Shown: one piece after another, positions 16,996 through 24,550 of the stretch
Numbering within the stretch: the first letter of the stretch is position 1
Layout: every line of letters begins with the position of its first letter
From: Anaerolinea sp.
GTDB taxonomy: Bacteria; Chloroflexota; Anaerolineae; SpSt-313
Direction: 5' to 3'
Length of the DNA: 32,284 nt
Assembly (NCBI GenBank): GCA_020725765.1
Contig: DYEI01000418.1
Coordinates: 1 to 32,284 of the forward strand
Position numbers and translations under genes: made by a program
Notes under the pieces: generated by a model
Database searches by the model: none
Told to the model about the DNA's origin: nothing
Seen by the model: the letters and a program-made list of their open reading frames with translations, nothing else

Positions 16996-17438
16996 CCCGC
17001 ATCCTCTCCTTTCTCCGGACTGCAGCCACAGGCCCTGAGCGCCTCGTGGACGTCTCTGAGAAGCCCCTCGTAGCTCGGAAAGCCGCACTGTGCCCGCGCT
17101 GCCGGGTTGCCCGATGCATCCACAATCTGTACCGCAGGGAGGCAGCGTATGGCGTACCGCTGCCTGAGGGCGCGCCCCAGCGCCTCATCAACCGGCACAA
17201 GGGACACGCTCACCTCTCCCGTCAGCTCGGCGGCCAGCCGCTCCGCAGCCGGTTTGATGTAGCGGCACTGCACACATGATGGACTGTAGAGGACATACAC
17301 GGCCAGACAGGCTGCCGCAGGGGTCGGTTCGATGGCCGTCTCTCCCAGCCGCGCGTCGCTCGCACAGCCAGCGGCCAACAGCACCCCGAGCGCGATCAAC
17401 CAGCGCCACCCTTCGCCGCGCCGGAAGGCAGGCTCCAT
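16992..17438 (-). CDS. Thioredoxin-like lipoprotein
   Basis: 148 aa. A signal peptide ends in the lipobox LAAGC (Cys25). The fold core has VYVLYSPSCVQCRYIKP, with the CxxC redox pair at about residues 55 and 58, and IRCLPAVQIVD, where the Pro is the usual cis-proline. Probably tethered outside the membrane as a thiol-disulfide protein. The mature C-terminus has an additional CGC. The ATG lies 18 nt after the permease stop, and the stop overlaps the TTG of the UroD-like gene. A redox lipoprotein inside a sugar-transport operon is unusual; its partner is unknown. Confidence 0.85.
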   Translation of the reverse strand: MEPAFRRGEGWRWLIALGVLLAAGCASDARLGETAIEPTPAAACLAVYVLYSPSCVQCRYIKPAAERLAAELTGEVSVSLVPVDEALGRALRQRYAIRCLPAVQIVDASGNPAARAQCGFPSYEGLLRDVHEALRACGCSPEKGEDAG

Positions 17439-17456
17439 GACCCCGCCCCGAGGCCG

Positions 17457-18332
17457 CTAGCCCTTGAGGCCGGTTGTGACGATGCCCTGCACAAAGTACT
17501 TCTGGCCGAGGAAGAAAAGCACAATGCAGGGCAGGCTGAACATCACGGCCGCAGCCATCTGCGGAGCCAGGTCGCCGCCTCCCCGGAACGAGCGCAGGTA
17601 GTTGATGCCAAGCGCCAGTGTGTACATCCTGGCACTGCTCAGATAGATGAGCGGCCCCAAAAAGTCGTTCCAGTTGGCAGTGAAGGAAAAGATGGCAACG
17701 GTCGTCAGCGCTGGCTTGGAGAGTGGCATCAGGATCTGGAAGAGGATGCGCAGCTCGTTGCAGCCATCCACTTTGGCGGCGTCGTCCAGCTCGCGGTTCA
17801 CAGTCAAGAAGAACTGCCTCAGCAGGAAGACGGCAAAGGGCGGTGCAAAGAAGGCCGGTATGGTCAGAGGAAGATAGGTGTCGACCCAGCGCAGGATCTT
17901 GAACACGATAAATGTCGGCACCATGGTGACGGGATACGGGATCATCATCGTGGCAAGCAGCACCACGAACATGAAATCGCGCCCCGGGAAACGGAGCCTC
18001 GCAAAGGAGTAGCCCACCACCGAGGCCGACAGTACCTCTCCCACGATCACCGTCAGGGTCACAATCAGGCTGTTACGGGTATACATGAGGAAGGGAATCG
18101 TCTTGAACACCAGGGGATAGTTGGTGAAGACGATCGGGTTGGGTATGAACTGGGGCGGAAACTTGATCCCCGAGCCTATGGGCTTGAAAGACGACCCCAC
18201 CATCCACGCGAACGGCATGATGATGAAGAAGGTCAGAGGCAGCAGAAGCAGATATACCAGCACCTTGGGCGCCACATCCCGCACTATGCGGCGGGCGCTG
18301 CGTCTGCGTCGGATCGAGGCGGCTGTAGTCAT
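17457..18332 (-). CDS. Carbohydrate ABC transporter permease, MalG/UgpE type
   Basis: 291 aa with six predicted membrane spans, the first at VLVYLLLLPLTFFIIMPFAWMV. The EAA loop that contacts the ATPase is DDAAKVDGCNELRILFQILMPLSKPAL, in the position typical of CUT1 family second permeases. The start at 18332 lies 4 nt after the previous stop. No ATPase gene is in the operon, so a shared MsmK/MalK-type ATPase elsewhere is likely. Confidence 0.93.
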   Translation of the reverse strand: MTTAASIRRRRSARRIVRDVAPKVLVYLLLLPLTFFIIMPFAWMVGSSFKPIGSGIKFPPQFIPNPIVFTNYPLVFKTIPFLMYTRNSLIVTLTVIVGEVLSASVVGYSFARLRFPGRDFMFVVLLATMMIPYPVTMVPTFIVFKILRWVDTYLPLTIPAFFAPPFAVFLLRQFFLTVNRELDDAAKVDGCNELRILFQILMPLSKPALTTVAIFSFTANWNDFLGPLIYLSSARMYTLALGINYLRSFRGGGDLAPQMAAAVMFSLPCIVLFFLGQKYFVQGIVTTGLKG

Positions 18333-18336
18333 GCCT

Positions 18337-19260
18337 CTACGCTCCCTCGTAGTGCACCAGACTCTGCGAGCCGCGCAGCGTCAGGAGTGTGCACACCAGA
18401 ATGATCACAAACAGCACCCAGGCCATGGCTGAGGCATAGCCCATCTCGAACCAGCTGAAGGCGTTTCGATACAGGTACAGCAGATAGAAGAGCGTGGCAT
18501 ACGCCGGCCCGCCCCCCGTCATGATGTATGCAGAAGTGAATACCTGCCAGCTCCCGATGATGCTCATGATGGTGACCAGGAGGAGAGCCGGCGAGATCAT
18601 GGGCATGGTGATCGTCCAGAAGCGGACGAACGAGTTCGCCCCATCGATCTCGGCAGCCTCGTGCAGGCTGACCGGTACACCCTGTAGGGCCGCCAGCAGG
18701 ATGATCATGTTCCCACCGATGCCCCACAGACTCATGAGGATGAAAGCCCAGAGCGCCCACTGAGGGCGCCCGAGCCAGTCCGGCCCCCGGATGCCAAAGA
18801 GCCCAATCACATAGTTGAGTATGCCAAAGCGGTAGTTAAAGATCCAGGAGAACACCAGGGCCACGGCCACACCCGAGACGACGGAGGGCAGGTAGAAAAT
18901 CGTCCGGATCACGCGCGCCCCGGGCACATTCTGGTTCAGGAGGACCGCCACGGCCAGCGCCGCCAGGATCCCCAGAGGAACGCTTACCAACGTGTACCGT
19001 GTGGTGACGCTCAGCGACTTGTAGAACAGATCATCAGTAAACATCCGCTGATAGTTGCCGAGGCCAATCCAGCGAGGCGGCTGGATCACTTTGTACTCGC
19101 AAAAGCTGAACCACAGGGAGGCTACCATGGGACCCAGGGTGAAGATCAGGAACCCCAGCAACCACGGAGATACAAGCAGGAGACCCATCATGGCCTCACG
19201 ACGGGCCAGTCCCATGCCATTCCGCCGCCGGGGACCGGCCAGGGTTCCGCTCCGCGCCAT
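18337..19260 (-). CDS. Carbohydrate ABC transporter permease, MalF/UgpA type
   Basis: 307-aa CUT1 first permease: membrane spans begin at MMGLLLVSPWLLGFLIFTLGPMVASLWFSF, and the EAA loop is EAAEIDGANSFVRFWTITMPMISPAL. I start at ATG 19260 because AAGGAGGG lies 8 nt upstream; the track start at 19299 has none. It forms a transporter with the adjacent MalG-type permease and the Tat-lipoprotein binding protein upstream. A stable stem-loop separates it from the binding-protein gene. Confidence 0.93.
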   Translation of the reverse strand: MARSGTLAGPRRRNGMGLARREAMMGLLLVSPWLLGFLIFTLGPMVASLWFSFCEYKVIQPPRWIGLGNYQRMFTDDLFYKSLSVTTRYTLVSVPLGILAALAVAVLLNQNVPGARVIRTIFYLPSVVSGVAVALVFSWIFNYRFGILNYVIGLFGIRGPDWLGRPQWALWAFILMSLWGIGGNMIILLAALQGVPVSLHEAAEIDGANSFVRFWTITMPMISPALLLVTIMSIIGSWQVFTSAYIMTGGGPAYATLFYLLYLYRNAFSWFEMGYASAMAWVLFVIILVCTLLTLRGSQSLVHYEGA

Positions 19261-19418
19261 CGTCGCAACCCTCCTTGGGTGACTCGTGTGGGCGTACAAC
19301 TCGCGGCCGCCCAGGCTCGAGCTGGTTCACCTCGCCCCTGCAGCCCGGAATACCGGGGCCACCCGAGCCTCGTCGGCTCTCAGAGTCATCCGGGCCATCC
19401 CGCCGCAATGGGCAGAAC

Positions 19419-19462
19419 GGGCGGGACTGCGTGCAGCAGTGCCCCAGCACACAGTCCCGCCC
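19419..19462 (-). terminator. Intercistronic stem-loop after the binding-protein gene
   Basis: In minus-strand RNA, GGGCGGGACTGTGTGC-type arms pair over 16 positions (one G-U) around a 12-nt loop, starting 8 nt after the stop codon. No U-tract follows, so it more likely stabilises the upstream message or causes partial termination, as between malE and malF, keeping the binding protein in excess over permeases. Confidence 0.65.
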
Positions 19463-19470
19463 CACCTCAC

Positions 19471-20874
19471 TCAGGCCCGAGCCAACTCTTCCTCCACCAC
19501 CGGGCAGACGTCCTTGGCAGCCTGCTCAGCGGTCTTGTCCCCCACGAACACCAGGTCCCACTCGGCCTGGATCATGCTGCTGATCTTGTCCCACTTGGCG
19601 CCAGAGCCTGGGTATCGCAGCTTTTTCGGGTCACCCACAATGTCCACGATGGCGGTCCAGCCCAGGGCTTCCGTCTCGGGCGTGGTGAAGGTGTGCAGCA
19701 GCGCCTTCACACCCGGGAACGCCTTCTGGAAGGTGTTGAACGCGGTGATCATCTTCTCGTCGGTGACAAAGTCGCGCACGTATTCCCAGGCCAGGTTCTG
19801 CTTCTTGCTGCCCGGCCAGATGCCCCAGCACCAGGTGTGCTGATAGAACACCCGGTTGCCGTCGTTGGCCTTCGGAGCCAGGCAGGCACCCCAGTCCAGT
19901 CCCTGAGTGCGGGCATCGTTGAGCCCTGCCAGGTCCCAACAGTTGCCCAGATAGAGCGCAGCCATGTCGCTCTTGAACATGTTCATGCTGCCCTGCATCG
20001 TGGACTGCACCGAGGCGGTTGGCGCGCACTTGTCCCGGACTACCAGGTCGGCCCAATACTGGATCGCCCCGTACGCCTTGGGGTCCGTCAGGGCGCACCT
20101 AGTGTCGTTGTCTGCAAACACATCGCCCCCGTTGGACCAGATCCAGTAGGTCCAGGGTACGAACCAGTTGTCAAACACGAGCCCGTACTGCTCGGGCTCG
20201 CCGTCGCCATTGCTATCGACCGTGAGCTTGATGGCCGCATCGCGCACCTGGTTCCAGGTCCAGTCGCTCGTTGGGTAGGACACCCCAACGGCATCGAGAA
20301 GTGGCTTGTTGTAGTAGAGGGAGACCGGCCCCGGCATGATGCAGATGAGCATGGCGTAGAGATCACCCTGCCAGCTCACGGCTTCCAGCGCACCCTCCCA
20401 CAGGTCGGACTTTTTGAGCTTGGCGTCCTTCTCCAGGTAGGGCTCCAGATTCAGGAGCGCCCCGTTCTTGGCGTAGGGCTGTACATAGCCCTCCCACATG
20501 TCGTAAACGTCGGGCGCCGTGCCTGCTGCGATGACGGTCTGCAGCTTTTCGAAATAGTTCTGGCCGGCAGGCATCGGCTCCAGCCTGACGGTGGCGCCGG
20601 GATGTGCCTCGGAAAAGCGCTGCCCGAACTCGTTCTTCGCCTCCTGCTCTTCCGGGCCAGAGCAGCACACGAGGACGTACAGCTCACCCTGCTCGTAGGC
20701 CGCTGTGGGCTGTGCCCCCACGGGCTCCTCTGCAGCTACCGTCCCTTTGGCCGGCGCGGTGGTTGCGCTCGGCGCCCCGGCGGGCGGGGCACACGCGGCC
20801 AGCACCCCTGCGGCCACGGCGCTACCTCCCAGGCGTAGGAACCGTCGGCGGCTGATACTCCTGTGGACGTTCAT
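19471..20874 (-). CDS. Carbohydrate ABC transporter substrate-binding lipoprotein with Tat signal
   Basis: 467-aa extracellular solute-binding protein family 1. The N-terminus SISRRRFLRLGGSAVAAG carries a twin-arginine signal followed by the lipobox LAAC, so it is exported folded and lipid-anchored. Core: FSEAHPGATVRLEPMPAGQNYFEKLQTVIAAGTAPDVYDMWEG, YYNKPLLDAVGVSYP, WTWNQVRDAAIKLT, and WCWGIWPGSKKQNLAWEYVRDFV, all typical of CUT1 sugar binders. The ligand is not readable. The start has GGGAGG at 7 nt. First gene of the six-gene operon; strong promoter about 75 nt upstream. Confidence 0.94.
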   Translation of the reverse strand: MNVHRSISRRRFLRLGGSAVAAGVLAACAPPAGAPSATTAPAKGTVAAEEPVGAQPTAAYEQGELYVLVCCSGPEEQEAKNEFGQRFSEAHPGATVRLEPMPAGQNYFEKLQTVIAAGTAPDVYDMWEGYVQPYAKNGALLNLEPYLEKDAKLKKSDLWEGALEAVSWQGDLYAMLICIMPGPVSLYYNKPLLDAVGVSYPTSDWTWNQVRDAAIKLTVDSNGDGEPEQYGLVFDNWFVPWTYWIWSNGGDVFADNDTRCALTDPKAYGAIQYWADLVVRDKCAPTASVQSTMQGSMNMFKSDMAALYLGNCWDLAGLNDARTQGLDWGACLAPKANDGNRVFYQHTWCWGIWPGSKKQNLAWEYVRDFVTDEKMITAFNTFQKAFPGVKALLHTFTTPETEALGWTAIVDIVGDPKKLRYPGSGAKWDKISSMIQAEWDLVFVGDKTAEQAAKDVCPVVEEELARA

Positions 20875-20929
20875 CTCTCTACCTCCCGGCTGTTAGCCAC
20901 GAGCCTGTGCCACTCGGGCGCCCCGCTAC

Positions 20930-20941
20930 TGTCCTAGGACA
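20930..20941. promoter_or_regulatory. Candidate operator palindrome TGTCCTAGGACA
   Basis: A perfect 12-nt inverted repeat lying about 10 nt downstream of the -10 box of the transporter promoter, roughly at +5 to +15. This is a plausible repressor site by position only; no repressor gene is in the window. Confidence 0.35.
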
Positions 20942-20951
20942 TCGTACGTTC

Positions 20952-20980
20952 AGTATAATGCCAGAAGAGGGCTTTGTCAA
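20952..20980 (-). promoter_or_regulatory. Promoter of the carbohydrate transport operon
   Basis: TTGACA (20980-20975), exactly 17 nt, then TATACT (20957-20952) on the minus strand: close to the sigma-70 consensus. Leader of about 70 nt to the binding-protein ATG. Confidence 0.8.
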
Positions 20981-21115
20981 TACAGCGACATTCGGCAAGT
21001 GTACAGACTCGCGTTCAGCGCATGGCACGGTAGCAGGCTGCTGGTGGCCCTGCCTGTGGGATCCGGTCTTGCGCCGGCTCATCGGGGAGCCCCTTCCCCG
21101 CTTGCGGGTGTATTC
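20975..21115 (-). repeat. Copy B of the promoter-associated repeat
   Basis: Counterpart of 9050-9189. The 22-nt core CAGACTCGCGTTCAGCGCATGG (plus strand, 21004-21025) is identical in both, and similarity continues through GCAGGCTGCT, GCGCCGGC and a terminal GGGTG.ATTC. Both copies point their promoter the same way, and the lengths (140 and 141 nt) agree. The rest of this 409-nt gap (21116-21283) holds a possible weak GCCCAGC/GCTGGGC hairpin after the mutarotase gene and nothing else clear. Confidence 0.75.
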
Positions 21116-21283
21116 GCAGTCAGCCACCGGGTTCGCAGTCACACAGGCTGCCACGCAGGGCCCGCCCCCAATCCGGCTCGAAGCTTCGCACTGCCCCGGT
21201 GCGGGCCACTTGGGGGCTCTGGCGGGCTGCGGCCCAGCAGAATACGCGGCTGCTCAGCAGCGGCGCTGGGCCTGCCGCCACAG

Positions 21284-22282
21284 TCACATGCTGGCCAGGC
21301 TGGTCGGCCCCGCTCTCTCGACTCGGGCCACGAGCGTCGTGCCCATGGCCTGACCCGGCCCGAGAGTGATCGCCTCGCCGTGCTCGACGGCACGAGCCAG
21401 GTTGTAGCGCGAGCTCCAGGGCTCGACGCCAAGACCGTAGATTCCGGTGAGGGGTGGCGCATCCGCCCCGCCAAGAGGCTGCCACAGCCCCACGTAACGG
21501 AAGAGTTGCCCGTCCCACTCCAGCGCAAACCGCAGCCCAAGGCGCGGATTGGTGACCGCCGCGTACCCCCGGCGCAGGCTCCCGAGGATGACGTCGTCGT
21601 GGGCATGAGCCTCCGGGCCAGGAATCTGCCGCAGGTCGACCCGCTCCCCGTGCCGTCCCCGCGCGAATGGCCACCACTCCCGCTGCCCGGCAGCAAGGCG
21701 TGCCGTCGCTGGCTCGTACAGCTCCTCCGGCGTGAAGATGCGCTCCGCATCCACCTCCAGGTGGCATCCTCCTTCGAGGAAGCCACCACCAAGCACCAGG
21801 TGATGCCCCCACACCAGGTCGGCGGGATCGTCCGCCTCGTTGGTCACGACCTCCTCCACGTACAGGACAGCCTCGCTGCGCCGCACACGCAGCACCTTCC
21901 TCAGGCTGAGGGGCATCCGCCGACAGCGCACGGATAGCGCCAGCGCCCCTTCCTCCGGGTCATCCCGCTCAATGGCCCACTGCCACGGCAAAAGCGCCAC
22001 CTCACCATGGAAGGGCACCTCCACCCCCCGATGCCCGCAACCGTCGTTGATGTTCGGGAAAAGCTCCTGCCACCCTCCCTCATAGTTCTCCAGAAAGTCC
22101 GCGGCCGGATGCGGACCCGGCGGTCGCAGACCCGCCGGCGTCTTCAGCAGGAAGTCTGTCCCGGTCGGCCTGTACACGAACTCGTAGATGTCTGCACCTT
22201 TCTCGGGCAGGACCGCCACACGAAGCAGATCGTTCTCAAGCCACAGCGCCCGGTGACCGTTGATGGAGCCTGCCGTGATCAT
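21284..22282 (-). CDS. Galactose mutarotase-like (aldose 1-epimerase fold) protein
   Basis: 332 aa with the galactose-mutarotase-like beta-supersandwich pattern: NGHRALWLENDLLRVAVLPEKGADIYEFVYRPTGTDFLLKTP at the N-terminus, ENYEGGWQELFPNIN, LVWGHHLVLGGGFL with the expected mid-protein His pair, and GIYGLGVEPWSSRYN near the C-terminus. It may interconvert sugar anomers or belong to the DUF4432-like branch; catalytic identity is uncertain. AAGGAGAGGGT precedes the ATG. It lies upstream of and in the same direction as the sugar operon, but 409 nt away with its own -10, so it is probably co-functional rather than co-transcribed. Confidence 0.82.
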   Translation of the reverse strand: MITAGSINGHRALWLENDLLRVAVLPEKGADIYEFVYRPTGTDFLLKTPAGLRPPGPHPAADFLENYEGGWQELFPNINDGCGHRGVEVPFHGEVALLPWQWAIERDDPEEGALALSVRCRRMPLSLRKVLRVRRSEAVLYVEEVVTNEADDPADLVWGHHLVLGGGFLEGGCHLEVDAERIFTPEELYEPATARLAAGQREWWPFARGRHGERVDLRQIPGPEAHAHDDVILGSLRRGYAAVTNPRLGLRFALEWDGQLFRYVGLWQPLGGADAPPLTGIYGLGVEPWSSRYNLARAVEHGEAITLGPGQAMGTTLVARVERAGPTSLASM

Positions 22283-22327
22283 ACCCTCTCCTTCCTCGTC
22301 GAGGACCGTCGCTCAGCCGCTCTCCGC

Positions 22328-22333
22328 ATTATA
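22328..22333 (-). promoter_or_regulatory. Candidate -10 box for the mutarotase-like gene
   Basis: A perfect TATAAT on the minus strand, about 45 nt before the ATG at 22282. No recognisable -35 box is found at 16-18 nt, so activation by a regulator is possible. Confidence 0.4.
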
Positions 22334-22363
22334 CTGCAGAACTCGCCCCGCGACCTCACTCGT

Positions 22364-22392
22364 TTGACATCCCCTGTCCCTTGACCTATAGT
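22364..22392 (+). promoter_or_regulatory. Promoter of the mevalonate kinase gene cluster
   Basis: TTGACA (22364-22369), 17 nt, TATAGT (22387-22392). The transcription start would be near 22399, leaving a leader of about 30 nt with CCAGGAG before the ATG at 22430. It may drive the whole plus-strand run to the end of the window. Confidence 0.78.
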
Positions 22393-22429
22393 GTCGCGAG
22401 GTTACTGTAATGCATACCAGGAGCCATCC

Positions 22430-23371
22430 ATGGCGGTCGGTACAGCGCCCGGCAAGGTGATCCTCCTCGGTGAGCACGCCGTCGTCTACGGGCAGCCGGC
22501 CATCGCCGTGCCGGTAACCCACGTCCAGGCCACGGCAGTCGTCGAGGATGCGCCTGCAGGCACGGGCATCACTATTGTGGCCAGGGACCTCGGGCGCCGG
22601 TTCCGGATATCCAACCGCGAGCCCCGCGGGCGGGCAGCCGCGGCGCTCGCTCGCACGGTACACAATACGCTGCGGCGCCTCGGGCGCTCCATCGACCTTG
22701 ACCTTGAGATCACTCTGTCGTCGACCGTACCCATCGGCCGCGGCCTCGGCAGCGGCGCCGCTGTAGCCACGGCCATCGTACGAGCGCTCGCGCAGCACCT
22801 CGGCGGCTACCTCACGTCCCGCGATGTGTCAGACCTCGTCTACCAGACCGAGCTGCTGCACCACGGCACGCCCAGCGGCATCGACAACACCGTCATCGCC
22901 TTCGGCAAACCCGTCTACTTCATCAGGGACCGCTGCGACGAGGTGTTTTGGCCCGGGCGACCCTTCTGGCTCGCTATCGGCGACACTGGCATCCCCAGCT
23001 CCACCCGCCGGGTCGTCGCTGATGTGCGGGACCGGTGGCAGCGAGACCGACCCACCTACGACGCACACTTTGCCGCCATCGGTGCGCTGGTAGCGCAGGC
23101 ACGTGAGGCACTGATCAAAGGCGACCTCCACGAGCTCGGCCGACTGATGATTGCGAACCAGGACGAGCTTCGGGCTATTGGCACGTCGTCAGACGCCCTC
23201 GAGAGGCTGATCGCAGCCGCTATGGCGGCCGGGGCTCTCGGCGCCAAGCTCTCCGGAAGTGGCCGCGGGGGCAACATGATTGCCCTCGTCGACGAGACGA
23301 CCAGCGATGCGGTTGCCGCGGCACTCCGATGCGCCGGCGCCCAAGGCGTGATCATCACGCGCGTCTCTTGA
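22430..23371 (+). CDS. mvk: Mevalonate kinase (GHMP family)
   Basis: 313-aa GHMP kinase that phosphorylates mevalonate with ATP in isoprenoid synthesis. Motif 1 is GKVILLGEHAVVYGQPAIAVPV (near residue 8), motif 2 the ATP loop PIGRGLGSGAAVATA (about 101-115), then HHGTPSGIDN, which holds the likely catalytic Asp, and motif 3 GAKLSGSGRGGNMIAL near the C-terminus. The EHAVVYG and PSGID context favours mevalonate over galacto- or homoserine kinase. I start at 22430 after CCAGGAG; the track start at 22391 lies within the promoter. Mevalonate-pathway genes occur in some Chloroflexota. Followed after 66 nt by glycosyltransferases, perhaps linked through polyprenyl carriers (inference). Confidence 0.92.
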   Translation: MAVGTAPGKVILLGEHAVVYGQPAIAVPVTHVQATAVVEDAPAGTGITIVARDLGRRFRISNREPRGRAAAALARTVHNTLRRLGRSIDLDLEITLSSTVPIGRGLGSGAAVATAIVRALAQHLGGYLTSRDVSDLVYQTELLHHGTPSGIDNTVIAFGKPVYFIRDRCDEVFWPGRPFWLAIGDTGIPSSTRRVVADVRDRWQRDRPTYDAHFAAIGALVAQAREALIKGDLHELGRLMIANQDELRAIGTSSDALERLIAAAMAAGALGAKLSGSGRGGNMIALVDETTSDAVAAALRCAGAQGVIITRVS

Positions 23372-23437
23372 TCAGGCTGCTCCGCCGGGTGACTCACAAC
23401 CGACCGAACCCGCTCTTGTGGCTGAGAGGACCACTGA

Positions 23438-24550
23438 ATGCTTATCGGAATCGATGCCAGTCGCGCAGCAGTCGACCAGCGCACAGGCACCGAAAACTAT
23501 TCCGTCCAGGTGATCCGTGGGCTCGTTCAGGTGGGCCGGGATCACCGCTTCCGGCTGTATCTCCGGCCGTGGCCATCGCCCCCGCACGGGCTTCTCCCCG
23601 AGGGACCTCACGTACACTGGCGCAGGGTCGGACCACACCGGCTCTGGACACACGTTGGGCTGTCCCGCGAGATGCTGCGGAACCCTCCCGATGTGCTCTT
23701 TGTACCGGCGCACGTCGTGCCCATTTACCACCCGCGCGCCACCGTGGTGACCGTCCACGATATCGGCTACCGCTATTATCCTCAGCACCACACGCTGCTG
23801 TCACGCCTGTACCTGGATCTCTCCACCCGCCTGAGCTGTCGCGCGGCGAGGCGGGTAATCGCCGACTCCCAGTCCACAGCACGGGACCTCATGCACGAGT
23901 ATCGCGTTGCGCCCCACAAGATCACGGTGGTCTACCCCGGCGTCAACCCTGCGATGGCCCGCGCCGACGGGATGGCCCAGGAGGTCGTGCGTCGCCGCTA
24001 CGGGCTCGCGCGGCCGTTCCTGCTGTATCTGGGCACGATCCAGCCACGGAAGAACCTCTCGCGCCTCATCGAGGCGTTCGCCCGGCTGCCCCGTGACGTC
24101 GGGAACGTCGATCTCGCCCTTGTCGGAGGCACGGGATGGCTCGTCGGCGAGGTATTTCGCCGCGTGGGCGAGCTGGGGCTCGAGGACCGCGTCCACTTTC
24201 TGGGCTATGTGCCGGATGGAGACCTGCCTGCCCTACTCAGCGCTGCCGAGTGTTTCGTCATGCCCAGCCTCTACGAGGGATTTGGCCTGCCGGTGCTCGA
24301 GGCCATGGCCTGTGGCACGCCCGTCGTCTGCTCCGATGCCAGCTCGCTCCCCGAGGCTGCCGGGGACGCCGCGCTCTATTTCTCTCCCCACGACACCGAT
24401 GGGATGGCCGAAGCCATGGCGCGCATGCTGACGGATACCGGCCTGAGGCAGACCCTCGTTGAACGTGGCTACGCCCACGTCAGGCGCTTCTCGTGGGAGC
24501 GTACCTCATCTCAGGTGCTGGACGTCCTGGTCGAGGCGGCACGGGCATGA
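23438..24550 (+). CDS. Glycosyltransferase family 4 protein
   Basis: 370-aa GT-B retaining glycosyltransferase. N-terminal acceptor half: MLIGIDASRAAVDQRTGTENY, VTVHDIGYRYYP. Nucleotide-sugar half: FLLYLGTIQPRKNLSRLIEAF, VHFLGYVPDGDLPALLSAA, and the donor-binding EGFGLPVLEAMACGTPVVCSDASSLPE with the typical E-x7-E. It resembles mannosyl-/rhamnosyltransferases of exopolysaccharide or lipid-linked glycan assembly; donor and acceptor are unknown. GAGAGGA precedes the ATG. Its stop overlaps the next ATG as ATGA, so it is coupled to the WecG/TagA enzyme. Confidence 0.92.
   Translation: MLIGIDASRAAVDQRTGTENYSVQVIRGLVQVGRDHRFRLYLRPWPSPPHGLLPEGPHVHWRRVGPHRLWTHVGLSREMLRNPPDVLFVPAHVVPIYHPRATVVTVHDIGYRYYPQHHTLLSRLYLDLSTRLSCRAARRVIADSQSTARDLMHEYRVAPHKITVVYPGVNPAMARADGMAQEVVRRRYGLARPFLLYLGTIQPRKNLSRLIEAFARLPRDVGNVDLALVGGTGWLVGEVFRRVGELGLEDRVHFLGYVPDGDLPALLSAAECFVMPSLYEGFGLPVLEAMACGTPVVCSDASSLPEAAGDAALYFSPHDTDGMAEAMARMLTDTGLRQTLVERGYAHVRRFSWERTSSQVLDVLVEAARA

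Noticed and set aside
22381-22411. Second -35-like TTGACC with TGTAAT for mvk
   Set aside because: The spacer would be 19 nt and the boxes are weaker than the TTGACA-17-TATAGT pair at 22364-22392.
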